Source of the DNA: Pedobacter insulae
Lineage (GTDB): Bacteria > Bacteroidota > Bacteroidia > Sphingobacteriales > Sphingobacteriaceae
Direction: 5' to 3'
DNA length: 64,000 nt
Assembly: GCF_900113525.1 (NCBI RefSeq)
Contig: NZ_FOPP01000007.1
Span: 186,001 to 250,000, forward strand
Shown in pieces: positions 52,180-61,298 of this stretch (position 1 is the first letter of the stretch; every line of letters starts with the position of its first letter). Both the position numbers and the translations under genes were made by a program. The notes beneath the pieces were generated by a model that had not been told where the DNA came from, did not search any database, and saw only the letters and a program-made list of their open reading frames with translations.

Positions 52180-52223
52180 TCACTTTGACAAAATTTTCAT
52201 TTGTTAAAGTTTAATACAAAAGA

Positions 52224-53660
52224 ATGAAAGAAATAACAAAATCCCGTCGTAATTTTATTAAAACTACCGCAATTGCAACCGCCGGATTTATGATTGTTCC
52301 TAGGCATGTACTGGGAGGTAAGGGGTTTTTGGCGCCAAGTGACCGTTTAATGGTTGCGGGAGTAGGTGCTGGAGGAAAGGGACAAAGTAATATCGCGAAC
52401 GTGTTTAACGGAGGAATATCAGATATCGCTTACTTATGTGACGTTGATGATAGGAGGGCGGCAACTACAGTTAGAAATTTCCCTAAAGCCAAGTACTTCA
52501 GAGACTATAGGCAGATGCTCGATCAAGAGGCGAAGCATATCGATGCGGTGATTATATCGACTCCGGATCATAACCATGCGATGATTGCCATGGCCGCTAT
52601 GCAGTTAGGTAAACATGTATATGTTGAAAAGCCACTTACCCACGACATTTATGAGGCAAGAAAATTAACTGAAGCCGCACAACGTTATAAGGTAGTGACC
52701 CAAATGGGCAATCAGGGTTCATCAGGTGATGGGGTCCGTAAATTGCAGGACTGGTGTAACGCTGGGCTAATTGGAAAGGTAAAAACCGTGTATTGCTGGA
52801 CAGACAGGCCGTCGTGGCCTCAAGGTATTTTATGGCCATCAACCAATGGCATTGTCCCGAAAGAGCTAGATTGGGATTTATGGCTGGGCAGTGCGCCAAA
52901 CAAACCATACATCGAGAAATTGGTGCCTTTTAACTGGCGTGGCTGGTGGGATTATGGAACAGGTGCAATAGGCGATATGGGATGCCATTTAGTAGAACCT
53001 CCTTTTAGGGTTTTAGATTTGGATACGCCAATTGATGTACAGTGTAGTGTTGGAAGTATTTATGTAGACGAATTTAAACGTGGCTATTTCCCCGACAGCT
53101 GTCCACCATCAAGTCATGTAATCATGACTTTTGCCAAAACAAAACATACCAAAGATAACTTGCAAATTCATTGGATGGACGGGGGAATAAAGCCTGGCCG
53201 ACCAGAAGAATTATTGCCTAACGAACCATTTGGTGCAAATGGGGTGTTGTTTGAAGGTACAAAAGGTAAAATGATGTGCGACGTTTACGGTGCCAATCCG
53301 CGGCTTTTACCGTTAACTAAAAATGCGAGTGACAAGACCAAGCCAAAAATTGCAAGAGTACCTGGTGATGTAAACGGTCATTACACACAATTTGCTGAGG
53401 CAGCAAGAGCTGGATATGGCAAAATTGCTTTAAGTTCACCGTTTGAAATTGCTGGTCCGCTTACAGAAACTTTGCTAATTGCTAATTTAGCTATTAGGGG
53501 TACGGATGTTCAAATTCCAAAAGCAAATGGTGGCTTTAGTTATCCAGGTAGGGATATTAAGCTTATCTGGGATAAAGAAAATTTAAGGGTAACTAATTTC
53601 GATGAAGTTAATCAATTTGTTAAAAGAGAGTATCGTAAGGGTTGGAGCTTAGGCGTATAA
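52224..53660 (+). CDS. Tat-exported Gfo/Idh/MocA oxidoreductase (2)
   Basis: The 478-aa paralogue of the operon's first gene also has a twin-arginine signal (KSRRNFIKTTAIATAGF). It shows the Rossmann motif AGVGAGGKGQSN, VEKPLTHD and an extended C-terminal domain (YGTGAIGDMGCHLVEPPFRVL). It is ~50 residues longer than the first. Two exported dehydrogenases with a DUF1080 enzyme between them suggest oxidation and re-reduction steps on opposite sides of glycoside cleavage (inference). Confidence 0.9.
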   Translation: MKEITKSRRNFIKTTAIATAGFMIVPRHVLGGKGFLAPSDRLMVAGVGAGGKGQSNIANVFNGGISDIAYLCDVDDRRAATTVRNFPKAKYFRDYRQMLDQEAKHIDAVIISTPDHNHAMIAMAAMQLGKHVYVEKPLTHDIYEARKLTEAAQRYKVVTQMGNQGSSGDGVRKLQDWCNAGLIGKVKTVYCWTDRPSWPQGILWPSTNGIVPKELDWDLWLGSAPNKPYIEKLVPFNWRGWWDYGTGAIGDMGCHLVEPPFRVLDLDTPIDVQCSVGSIYVDEFKRGYFPDSCPPSSHVIMTFAKTKHTKDNLQIHWMDGGIKPGRPEELLPNEPFGANGVLFEGTKGKMMCDVYGANPRLLPLTKNASDKTKPKIARVPGDVNGHYTQFAEAARAGYGKIALSSPFEIAGPLTETLLIANLAIRGTDVQIPKANGGFSYPGRDIKLIWDKENLRVTNFDEVNQFVKREYRKGWSLGV

Positions 53661-53662
53661 AA

Positions 53663-54745
53663 ATGACAGCTCATACAAAAAATATCAGGGTGTTGGTGGT
53701 TGGTTGTGGGCATATGGGAGCTTCTCATGCGATAGCCTATCACCAGCTCGCTGGGTTCGAAATATGCGGATTGGTCTCTACGGGTGATAGTAAAATCCTG
53801 CTAAATAAGCAATTGGGTGAAATTTATCCCCTTTTCAATGATTTTGAGAGCGCGCTCGTGGTTACTCAACCCGATGCCGTGTGTATTGCTACCTACCCGG
53901 ATACACATGAGTTGTATGCGGTTAGGGCTTTTGAACATGGGTGTCATGTTTTTATCGAAAAACCCTTGGCCGATACTGTTGAAGGTGCCCAACGTGTTGC
54001 TGATGCAGCAAAAAAAGCAGGCAAGAAACTACTGGTTGGTTATATTTTAAGATACCATCCCTCCTGGCAGAAGTTTATTGAACTTGCTAAAGAGATGGGA
54101 AAACCTTTAGTAATGAGGATGAACTTGAATCAACAAAGTCACGGGCATAAATGGACCGTACACCGTAATTTAATGAAAAGCTTGAGTCCGATTGTAGATT
54201 GCGCCGTGCATTACATCGATGTGATGTGCCAGATGACTGGGAGTAAACCACAGCAAGTTAGTGCAATCGGTGCAAGATTAACAGATGATATTCCTTCATG
54301 GAATTATAATTATGGTCAGCTGCAAATTCGCTTTGAAGACGGATCTATTGGCTGGTACGAAGCCGGCTGGGGACCAATGGTGAGTGATAATTCTTTCTTT
54401 ATCAAAGATGTGTTTGGTCCGAAAGGCTCGGTATCTATTATGGCAGGTGAAGGCACAAAGGCAGGTGAATCTGATGATATCGACTCACATACTAAAACTG
54501 AAGCGATCAAAGTGCATTATTCGGATTTAGACGAAGACGATGAGTTTGCAAAAGCCAATGATTGGATAAACTTATCAGATGAATTGAACCATCAAGAATT
54601 ATGTAGCCGGGAGCAGGAACATTTTTTAAAAGCCATCCAGGAAGACCTTTCTTTAGAAACGGCTACACTGGATGCCATAAACAGTTTGAAAATTGCATTT
54701 GCTTGCGACGAGTCTGTAAAGAGCGGGGAAGTAGTGAAGTTATAG
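53663..54745 (+). CDS. cytoplasmic Gfo/Idh/MocA oxidoreductase (3)
   Basis: The 360-aa protein has no signal peptide; the start is ATG 53663, 2 nt after the previous stop. It shows VLVVGCGHMGASHAIAYH and IEKPLADT. It probably reduces or oxidises the imported keto-sugar inside the cell, completing a periplasm/cytoplasm relay. Its stop abuts the mnmA stop on the other strand with no gap and no terminator. Confidence 0.88.
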   Translation: MTAHTKNIRVLVVGCGHMGASHAIAYHQLAGFEICGLVSTGDSKILLNKQLGEIYPLFNDFESALVVTQPDAVCIATYPDTHELYAVRAFEHGCHVFIEKPLADTVEGAQRVADAAKKAGKKLLVGYILRYHPSWQKFIELAKEMGKPLVMRMNLNQQSHGHKWTVHRNLMKSLSPIVDCAVHYIDVMCQMTGSKPQQVSAIGARLTDDIPSWNYNYGQLQIRFEDGSIGWYEAGWGPMVSDNSFFIKDVFGPKGSVSIMAGEGTKAGESDDIDSHTKTEAIKVHYSDLDEDDEFAKANDWINLSDELNHQELCSREQEHFLKAIQEDLSLETATLDAINSLKIAFACDESVKSGEVVKL

Positions 54746-55837
54746 TTAAATCAAAAATCCACCACCCAAAAGATCATTTCCCTCATAAAAAACTGCTGAT
54801 TGACCTGGTGCAATTGCAGAAACATTGTGATCGAATACCACTCTCATTTTATCTTTTTCTTGAACGATAGTGCTTAACATACCAGCATCTTTATAACGGA
54901 TTTTGGTAATCACATTATCCAAAGGTTCGTTGATATTTTCGTATTTGATTAAATTAATGTTCCTAACCATTGCTTCTTTACGCTCCAACTCATCCGCTTT
55001 GCCCAGCACAACAGTGTTGCTTTCAGGTAGAATTTGCGTAACAAACATCGGTTCGCCAAAAGCAACCCCTAGCCCTTTACGTTGGCCAATGGTATAAAAC
55101 GGATACCCCTTATGTTGCCCAATAACCATCCCGCTGCTATTGATAAAATTACCACCAGCAACACGATCTTCTAAATCTTCAACTTTATGTTTTAGAAAAG
55201 CCCGGTAGTCATTATCGGGTACGAAGCAAATCTCATAGCTCTCACTTTTTTTAGCAAGTTCTTCCTGTCCCATGTCCATGGCCATTTGGCGAATGTCTGC
55301 TTTAGAAAAGCTACCTAGCGGGAATTTTGTCCGCGATAAATTTTCTTGAGATACCCCCCAGAGTACATAAGACTGATCTTTGTTCTCATCTTTTCCCTTA
55401 GAAATAACGTGTCTGCCAGTTTCTAGTTTACGAATATTAGCATAATGTCCTGTAGCAATAAATTCGCAATCGAGTTTATTAGCACGCTTTAACAGCGCTT
55501 CCCACTTAATATGGGTATTACATAACACGCATGGGTTGGGAGTACGACCTGCGAGGTATTCGTCAACAAAATTGTCTATCACAAAATCACCGAACTCATC
55601 TCTGATATCCAGAATATAATGAGGGAAGCCATAATTTACGGCTAAAGTACGCGCATCGTTAATGCTGTCTAAACTACAACAACCTGTTTCTTTACTCGTT
55701 CCGCCTGCAGTAGCATAGTCCCACGTTTTCATAGTAAGGCCAATTACCTCGTATCCCTGTTCATGCAACATTACCGCTGCAACAGAACTGTCAACCCCGC
55801 CACTCATGGCTACTAAAATTCTACCGTGTTTACTCAT
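54746..55837 (-). CDS. mnmA: tRNA-specific 2-thiouridylase
   Basis: The 363-aa enzyme thiolates U34 of Lys/Glu/Gln tRNAs. It shows the PP-loop MSGGVDSSVAAVMLHEQG, the NPCVLCNTHIKW motif and the second catalytic cysteine in SYEICFVPDNDYR. KGYPFYTIGQRKGLGVAF is a further family mark. The length is normal. Confidence 0.96.
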   Translation of the reverse strand: MSKHGRILVAMSGGVDSSVAAVMLHEQGYEVIGLTMKTWDYATAGGTSKETGCCSLDSINDARTLAVNYGFPHYILDIRDEFGDFVIDNFVDEYLAGRTPNPCVLCNTHIKWEALLKRANKLDCEFIATGHYANIRKLETGRHVISKGKDENKDQSYVLWGVSQENLSRTKFPLGSFSKADIRQMAMDMGQEELAKKSESYEICFVPDNDYRAFLKHKVEDLEDRVAGGNFINSSGMVIGQHKGYPFYTIGQRKGLGVAFGEPMFVTQILPESNTVVLGKADELERKEAMVRNINLIKYENINEPLDNVITKIRYKDAGMLSTIVQEKDKMRVVFDHNVSAIAPGQSAVFYEGNDLLGGGFLI

Positions 55838-55854
55838 TATTAAAATTCAGATGG

Positions 55855-55862
55855 CAAAAATA
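55855..55862 (-). promoter_or_regulatory. -7 element of mnmA
   Basis: TATTTTTG on the minus strand fits TAnnTTTG, 17 nt before the ATG. Confidence 0.5.
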
Positions 55863-55913
55863 CAGGTTTTTGATGAATTAATTTAGGTAGGTAGTCTGAA
55901 CAATGTAAAATGA

Positions 55914-56948
55914 TTAATTTTTAGGCTGACTTGAAGCCCTGATCTGGAGTTCGGTAGGTAATAAGATCGTCTGGAAAGAGTTGGTATCTTTGCCGTTAAT
56001 AAGCGAAAGCAGTTGTTGGGCAGCCAGGCTTCCTATTTCAAAAGAGGGTTGATGTACTGTACTTAACGAAGGGTTGAGTACATCTGCCAGATCGGTATTG
56101 CTAAAGCCAATAAGCGCAATATCCTTTGGGACACTATACCCCCTTTTATGCAACAAGGCTAAACATTTGGTACTGATGAGGTCGGTCGCTGTAAATATAG
56201 CCTTTGGAGAAGGCCTGAAATCCATTAATTCCTGCAAAGCGGTATCAAGCTGCAGGGTTAAGGTTTCTGCATTTGTGGTATCAATAAATTTTATCCAATC
56301 GTTATTAAGTTTTATTCCCGAATCTTCTAGCGCTTGTTTATAGCCCTCGAATCTCTTTGTAGCGACACTCAGTTCTGTATCCCAGTTAATATGGGCAATT
56401 TTTTTATAGCCGTTATTAATTAGGTGCATTGTAGCATCATAAGCTCCTTTAAAATTATCAACCGCTACTTTATGAGTGTCAATATGTTTACTTAAACGGT
56501 CGAATAGTACTACTGGTACACCCAATTCTTGCAAATGGGTGAGGTGACTAAAATCTACAGTTTGATAGGAAGGAGAAATTAATAAGCCATCGATTCCACT
56601 GGCATACAGTAAATCAACGTTTGCTTTTTCCTGTTCATACAATTCTTTGCTTTGCATGATGATAATCTGGTAACCTCTTTCTGAGCAGTGCTGATCAATA
56701 CCATCGAGCATTTGGGCCATAAAATTATTGTCGATCGAGCAAACTAATACACCAATAGACCTACTTTTGCCTTCTTTTAGCCCCCGAGCCATCCTATTTG
56801 GAACATAATGATGCTGTTTGGCATAATCTAGTACCAGTTTTTTCGTTTTGGCACCAATTTGATAACTATCTGTTAATGCTCTCGATACGGTAGATGCTGA
56901 AATGTTAAGTGCTTTGGCAATATCTTGTAAGGTGATGTTCTTATTCAT
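55914..56948 (-). CDS. LacI-family transcriptional regulator
   Basis: The 344-aa regulator has its start set at 56948 (MNKNITLQDIAKALNIS), which puts the helix-turn-helix (SASTVSRALTDSYQIGAKTK) in its usual place; an in-frame ATG at 57008 adds 20 residues. The periplasmic-binding-protein-like sensor domain spans residues ~60-340 (SIGVLVCSIDNNFMAQMLDGI, GLLISPSYQ, IALIGFSNTDLADVL). It is divergent from the GH92 gene and probably controls it in response to a mannose-type sugar (inference). Confidence 0.92.
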   Translation of the reverse strand: MNKNITLQDIAKALNISASTVSRALTDSYQIGAKTKKLVLDYAKQHHYVPNRMARGLKEGKSRSIGVLVCSIDNNFMAQMLDGIDQHCSERGYQIIIMQSKELYEQEKANVDLLYASGIDGLLISPSYQTVDFSHLTHLQELGVPVVLFDRLSKHIDTHKVAVDNFKGAYDATMHLINNGYKKIAHINWDTELSVATKRFEGYKQALEDSGIKLNNDWIKFIDTTNAETLTLQLDTALQELMDFRPSPKAIFTATDLISTKCLALLHKRGYSVPKDIALIGFSNTDLADVLNPSLSTVHQPSFEIGSLAAQQLLSLINGKDTNSFQTILLPTELQIRASSQPKN

Positions 56949-57055
56949 TGAAAAACCAGTTTGGACAGTTTTGCTTGTTAAAGATACAGATTTAGACGAG
57001 TTTATCATGGTTTAGGAAGATTAATAATCCATCATTTATATTACTTTAAATTATT

Positions 57056-57071
57056 ACTAAAACAATTTAGT
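57056..57071. promoter_or_regulatory. operator-like dyad between LacI and GH92 genes
   Basis: ACTAAA-ACAA-TTTAGT is a 16-bp inverted repeat in the LacI-GH92 intergenic region. It covers the -33 region of the presumed GH92 promoter. Assignment to the LacI protein is inference. Confidence 0.45.
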
Positions 57072-57086
57072 TTACTCAAAAATTAA

Positions 57087-57094
57087 TATATTCG
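57087..57094 (+). promoter_or_regulatory. -7-like element of the GH92 gene
   Basis: TATATTCG differs by one base from TAnnTTTG and lies 29 nt before the ATG. Confidence 0.4.
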
Positions 57095-57123
57095 GGAATT
57101 ATTTTATACTAGTTATTTTAATT

Positions 57124-59403
57124 ATGAAGAAGTTTATTTTCTATTTCGTTTTATTTTTATCTTTTTCCGCTCAGGCTCAACAAAATTTGGTTAAATATGT
57201 TAAGCCCTTAATTGGTACTGAGAAAATGGGACATACATATCCTGGAGCTACTGTTCCTTTTGGCGCTGTACAGTTAAGTCCGGATACTGATACAATTCCT
57301 TACGAGGTAAATGGAAAATATAATGGGCAAGTATATAAATATTGTGCTGGTTATAAATATGAAGATAAAACTATAGTTGGTTTTAGCCATACACACTTTA
57401 GTGGAACGGGGCATTCGGATTTAGGTGATTTCTTAATTATGCCAACTCAAGGTAAACTTCAAATGAATCCGGGCAAGGCAAGTGATCCTAAAAGTGGATT
57501 TAGATCGGCATTTTCTCACGCCAATGAAACTGCGGAGGCAGGTTATTATAAAGTAAAATTGGATGATGATAATATCACGGCAGAGATGACGGCTACTACG
57601 CGTGTTGGAATGCATCAATATACTTTTCCAAAATCTGATCAAAGCCATATTATTTTAGATTTAATGGCTGGGATATATAATTATGACGAGAAAACGGTCT
57701 GGACCTATGTTCGGGTAGTTAATGATACATTGGTTACAGGATACCGTCAGACTTATGGATGGGCGAGGACACGTACTGTCTATTTTGCCATGAGTTTCTC
57801 TAAGAAGTTTAAAAGCTACGGACAAAAAAACTACGATGCCCGTCAGGCCTATCGTGGCTTTTGGGGTAAATTTGATCAGTCGAAGAACTTCCCTGAAGTA
57901 GCGGGTAAGAAAGTGAGAATGTACTTTGATTTTGATACCAAGGAAGGGGAGCAAGTGAAAATCAAGTTTGCATTATCTCCGGTAAGCCAGGAAAATGCAT
58001 TACAGAATATGCGAACTGAAATTCAAGGATGGGATTTTGAAAAGGTTAAAAATCAAGCCCAAGCCACTTGGAACAAAGAGCTGAATAAGATCAATGTGAG
58101 TGCATCTGATGATCATAAGACGAACTTTTACACCGCTATGTACCATGCTTTTATTAATCCTACTACCTATACAGATGTAAATGGACAATATAAGGGGTTA
58201 GATCAAGGTGTTCACACGGCGAACGGTTTTGTAAATTATACTACCTTCTCTTTATGGGATACCTACCGGGCCTTGCATCCATTTTTTAACCTGATGCAGC
58301 CGGCTAGAAATAACGATATGGTAAAATCTATGATGGCTCATTATGAACAAAATTCCTTGCAAATGCTGCCTATTTGGTCGCACTATGCAAACGATAATTG
58401 GTGTATGAGCGGTTATCATAGTGTGTCGGTCGTTGCGGATGCTATTATAAAGGGTGTTTATAATGGAGATGCCAATAAAGCATTAGATGCATGTATCGCG
58501 ACAGCCAATAAACGAAGTTATGAAGGGATTGGATATTATGCTGATTTAGGTTATATCCCAGCAGAGAGAAGTGGTGTTTCTGTATCAAATACTTTGGAGT
58601 ATGCGTATGATGATTGGGCAATTGCGCAGGTAGCCAAAAAGTTAGGTCGTGACGATGTTTACCAGACCTTTATTAAAAGATCAAATAACTGGAAAAATAA
58701 CTTTGATCCAGCAATCGGGTTTATGCGTCCCAAGCTAACTGATGGAAGCTTTAAAAAAGAGTTCGACGTATTGAGTACACATGGTCAGGGTTTTATTGAA
58801 GGTAATAGCTGGAATTATAGCTTTTTCGTACCTCATGATCCAGTTGGGTTAATGACACAAATGGGTGGGAAAAAGAAATTTGCTGCACGTTTAGATACCT
58901 TGTTTACCATGCATTTACCGGATGAATTTTTTGCGGATACTGAAGATATTACCCGTGAAGGAATTATTGGGGGTTATGTACATGGCAATGAACCGGCACA
59001 TCATGTTGCGTATTTTTACAATTGGACTGATCAAGCTTATAAAACCCAGGCACAGGTTCGTCGCATTCTAAAAATGCAGTATAAACCCACGCCAGATGGA
59101 TTGGGTGGAAACGATGATTGTGGGCAGATGAGTGCTTGGTATATGTTTTCCTCTTTGGGTTTTTATCCAGTCTCACCGGGGGGCGATGAATATGCTTTGG
59201 GCTCGCCATCTGTAAATAATGCAAGTTTAAACTTAGAGAACGGAAAAACCTTTACAGTTGAAGCCATTAACCAAAGCGACAAAAATGTATATGTGCAAAA
59301 GGTATTATTAAATGGCAAACAATTAATGAAGCCATTTATTAAACATAGTGATATTGTTGCCGGAGGTAAATTGACATTTTACATGGGGCCAAAACATCGC
59401 TAA
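57124..59403 (+). CDS. GH92 alpha-mannosidase
   Basis: The 759-aa exported, calcium-dependent exo-alpha-mannosidase has a signal peptide ending FSAQAQ. Family marks are VKPLIGTEKMGHTYPGATVPFGAVQLSPDT at the N-terminal sheet domain, then HGNEPAHHVAYFYNW (catalytic acid Glu) and GNDDCGQMSAWYMFSSLGFYPV (Asp base region) in the helical barrel. It removes mannose from N-glycans or yeast mannan. The linkage specificity cannot be read by eye. Confidence 0.95.
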   Translation: MKKFIFYFVLFLSFSAQAQQNLVKYVKPLIGTEKMGHTYPGATVPFGAVQLSPDTDTIPYEVNGKYNGQVYKYCAGYKYEDKTIVGFSHTHFSGTGHSDLGDFLIMPTQGKLQMNPGKASDPKSGFRSAFSHANETAEAGYYKVKLDDDNITAEMTATTRVGMHQYTFPKSDQSHIILDLMAGIYNYDEKTVWTYVRVVNDTLVTGYRQTYGWARTRTVYFAMSFSKKFKSYGQKNYDARQAYRGFWGKFDQSKNFPEVAGKKVRMYFDFDTKEGEQVKIKFALSPVSQENALQNMRTEIQGWDFEKVKNQAQATWNKELNKINVSASDDHKTNFYTAMYHAFINPTTYTDVNGQYKGLDQGVHTANGFVNYTTFSLWDTYRALHPFFNLMQPARNNDMVKSMMAHYEQNSLQMLPIWSHYANDNWCMSGYHSVSVVADAIIKGVYNGDANKALDACIATANKRSYEGIGYYADLGYIPAERSGVSVSNTLEYAYDDWAIAQVAKKLGRDDVYQTFIKRSNNWKNNFDPAIGFMRPKLTDGSFKKEFDVLSTHGQGFIEGNSWNYSFFVPHDPVGLMTQMGGKKKFAARLDTLFTMHLPDEFFADTEDITREGIIGGYVHGNEPAHHVAYFYNWTDQAYKTQAQVRRILKMQYKPTPDGLGGNDDCGQMSAWYMFSSLGFYPVSPGGDEYALGSPSVNNASLNLENGKTFTVEAINQSDKNVYVQKVLLNGKQLMKPFIKHSDIVAGGKLTFYMGPKHR

Positions 59404-59408
59404 ATTTG

Positions 59409-59416
59409 TATCTTCG
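59409..59416 (+). promoter_or_regulatory. -7-like element of topB
   Basis: TATCTTCG ends 4 nt before the ATG at 59421, just after the GH92 stop. If used, the mRNA would be leaderless. Confidence 0.35.
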
Positions 59417-59420
59417 TCGC

Positions 59421-61256
59421 ATGAAGATTGTGATTGCCGAGAAACCCTCCGTAGGTCGTGAATTAGCTAAGGTTTTTGGAGCAACAACTAGAAAGGACGG
59501 ATACATTGAGGGTAAAGGATATTCCTTTACCTGGGCATTTGGCCATTTATTGCAACTAGCTCCTCCCCAGGATTACGGTTTTATTGGATGGCGTAAGCAA
59601 CATTTGCCTATGCTGCCTGCCCGATTTAAACTGGCTATTCGCAAAATTAAAACCAAAGATGGTTTTGTAGAGGATCCTGGTGTTAGAAAGCAACTAGATA
59701 TCATTAAAAAGCTATTTGATGAGGCAACCGAGATTATTGTTGCAACGGATGCCGGGCGTGAGGGTGAGCTTATTTTTCGGTACATCTATTATTTTTTGAA
59801 ATGTAAGAAACCTTTTAAGAGGTTATGGATTTCTTCTCAAACAGACGAAGCTATTAAAGATGGTTTTAGAAACTTAAAACCTGGTGAAGATTACGATAGC
59901 TTATTTAATTCGGCACATTGTAGGTCGGAATCAGATTGGTTGGTAGGGATGAATGCAACACAGGCGCTAAGTATTTCTGCCGGTTCAAGAAGTGTACTTT
60001 CTTTAGGTAGGGTTCAAACTCCCACACTTGCAATGATTTGTTCGAGGTATATAGAGGTTAAGAATTTTGTACCTCAAATTTACTACCAAATTGCCATTCA
60101 GCTCGATAAAGATGGTCAGCTGTTTAAAGCAATTTCCATTACTAACTTTAAGACTAAAGAAGAGGCACAGCAAGTTTTTGACCAGGTAGAAGATATAGCT
60201 GCTGGTTTTGAAAAAGGTGGAAACATTACTGCAGTGGAAGCAAAGCCACGCAAGGAGCCACCTCCGTTATTGCACGATTTAAGTAGCTTACAACAAGAAG
60301 CCAACAAAAAGAATGGTTTTACGGCCGATCAAACGCTTAATTTATTGCAGAACCTATACGAAAGTAAACTAGTATCTTATCCCCGTACCGGAAGCCGGTA
60401 TATAGGAGATGATGTATTTGCGACTATTCCAGGCTTAATTTCAAAACTAACGGATCATCAAGCTTTTGGTAAGCAAGCGGCTTTTTTACAAACCATTAAG
60501 TTAAATAAACGCAGTGTCAATGCCAAGAAAGTAACAGATCACCATGCCATATTACCCACTGGAGAGAAAGCATATAATCTAAGTAAAGATCATCAGGCAG
60601 TTTATGATATGGTTGTTGGACGGATGATCGAAGCATTTCATCAAGAGTGTATCAAAGAGATCACGAAAATAACTGTTAATTCGGGTTCTATATTTGTTGC
60701 AAATGGTACGGTAGTCCAATTTGCTGGTTGGCGTGCTGTATTTAACGATGCTGAAGACGAAAAGAAGGATGAGGACAATCCAGCTCTACCTAAGGTAACT
60801 GCAGGCGAGTTGCTCCCGATTGTAAATAAAGCGTTGCTTGAAAAGCAAACTAAGCCGAAGGCGATGTACAATGAAGCGTCTTTGCTGAAAGCCTTAGAAA
60901 CTTCTGGTAAAGAAATTGAAGATGAAGAGTTGCGTTATGCTATGAAAGATAGTGGTTTAGGTACTCCGGCTACACGCGCAGCAATTATAGAAACGTTGTT
61001 AACTCGTGAATATATTATCCGCGAAAAGCGAAACTTAGTGCCTACTCAAAAGGGCTTAGCGGTATACGAGGTGGTGAAGGATAAAAAAATCGCCCAAGCG
61101 GAATTAACAGGGCAATGGGAGAAGAGATTGGAAGAAATACGCGCTGGAGCATCTGTTACTGAATTCAAATCTGAGATTTCTGAGTACACCAAAACCATCA
61201 CGCAAGAGCTATTAGTGGCAGGGGCTGGTTTGGCCGCTCAATTAGCCGACAATTAG
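59421..61256 (+). CDS. topB: DNA topoisomerase III (type IA)
   Basis: The 611-aa decatenase starts at ATG 59421 (MKIVIAEKPSVGREL); an in-frame TTG at 59406 lies in the promoter-like box. The Toprim domain (ATDAGREGELIFRYIY), domain with SLGRVQTPTLAMI, and the active-site tyrosine in VSYPRTGSRYIGDD are present. GLGTPATRAAIIETLL follows. It ends without C-terminal zinc fingers, as is usual for TopB of this size. The extra copies common in mobile elements seem excluded, because no conjugation genes are near. Confidence 0.93.
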   Translation: MKIVIAEKPSVGRELAKVFGATTRKDGYIEGKGYSFTWAFGHLLQLAPPQDYGFIGWRKQHLPMLPARFKLAIRKIKTKDGFVEDPGVRKQLDIIKKLFDEATEIIVATDAGREGELIFRYIYYFLKCKKPFKRLWISSQTDEAIKDGFRNLKPGEDYDSLFNSAHCRSESDWLVGMNATQALSISAGSRSVLSLGRVQTPTLAMICSRYIEVKNFVPQIYYQIAIQLDKDGQLFKAISITNFKTKEEAQQVFDQVEDIAAGFEKGGNITAVEAKPRKEPPPLLHDLSSLQQEANKKNGFTADQTLNLLQNLYESKLVSYPRTGSRYIGDDVFATIPGLISKLTDHQAFGKQAAFLQTIKLNKRSVNAKKVTDHHAILPTGEKAYNLSKDHQAVYDMVVGRMIEAFHQECIKEITKITVNSGSIFVANGTVVQFAGWRAVFNDAEDEKKDEDNPALPKVTAGELLPIVNKALLEKQTKPKAMYNEASLLKALETSGKEIEDEELRYAMKDSGLGTPATRAAIIETLLTREYIIREKRNLVPTQKGLAVYEVVKDKKIAQAELTGQWEKRLEEIRAGASVTEFKSEISEYTKTITQELLVAGAGLAAQLADN

Positions 61257-61290
61257 TTTATGATTTAATTTATAGTTCAATTTTCTATCT

Positions 61291-61298
61291 TAGCTTTC
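61291..61298 (+). promoter_or_regulatory. -7-like element of the S66 peptidase gene
   Basis: TAGCTTTC (one base from consensus) directly abuts the ATG at 61299. No -33 TTG fits. Weak on its own. Confidence 0.3.
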
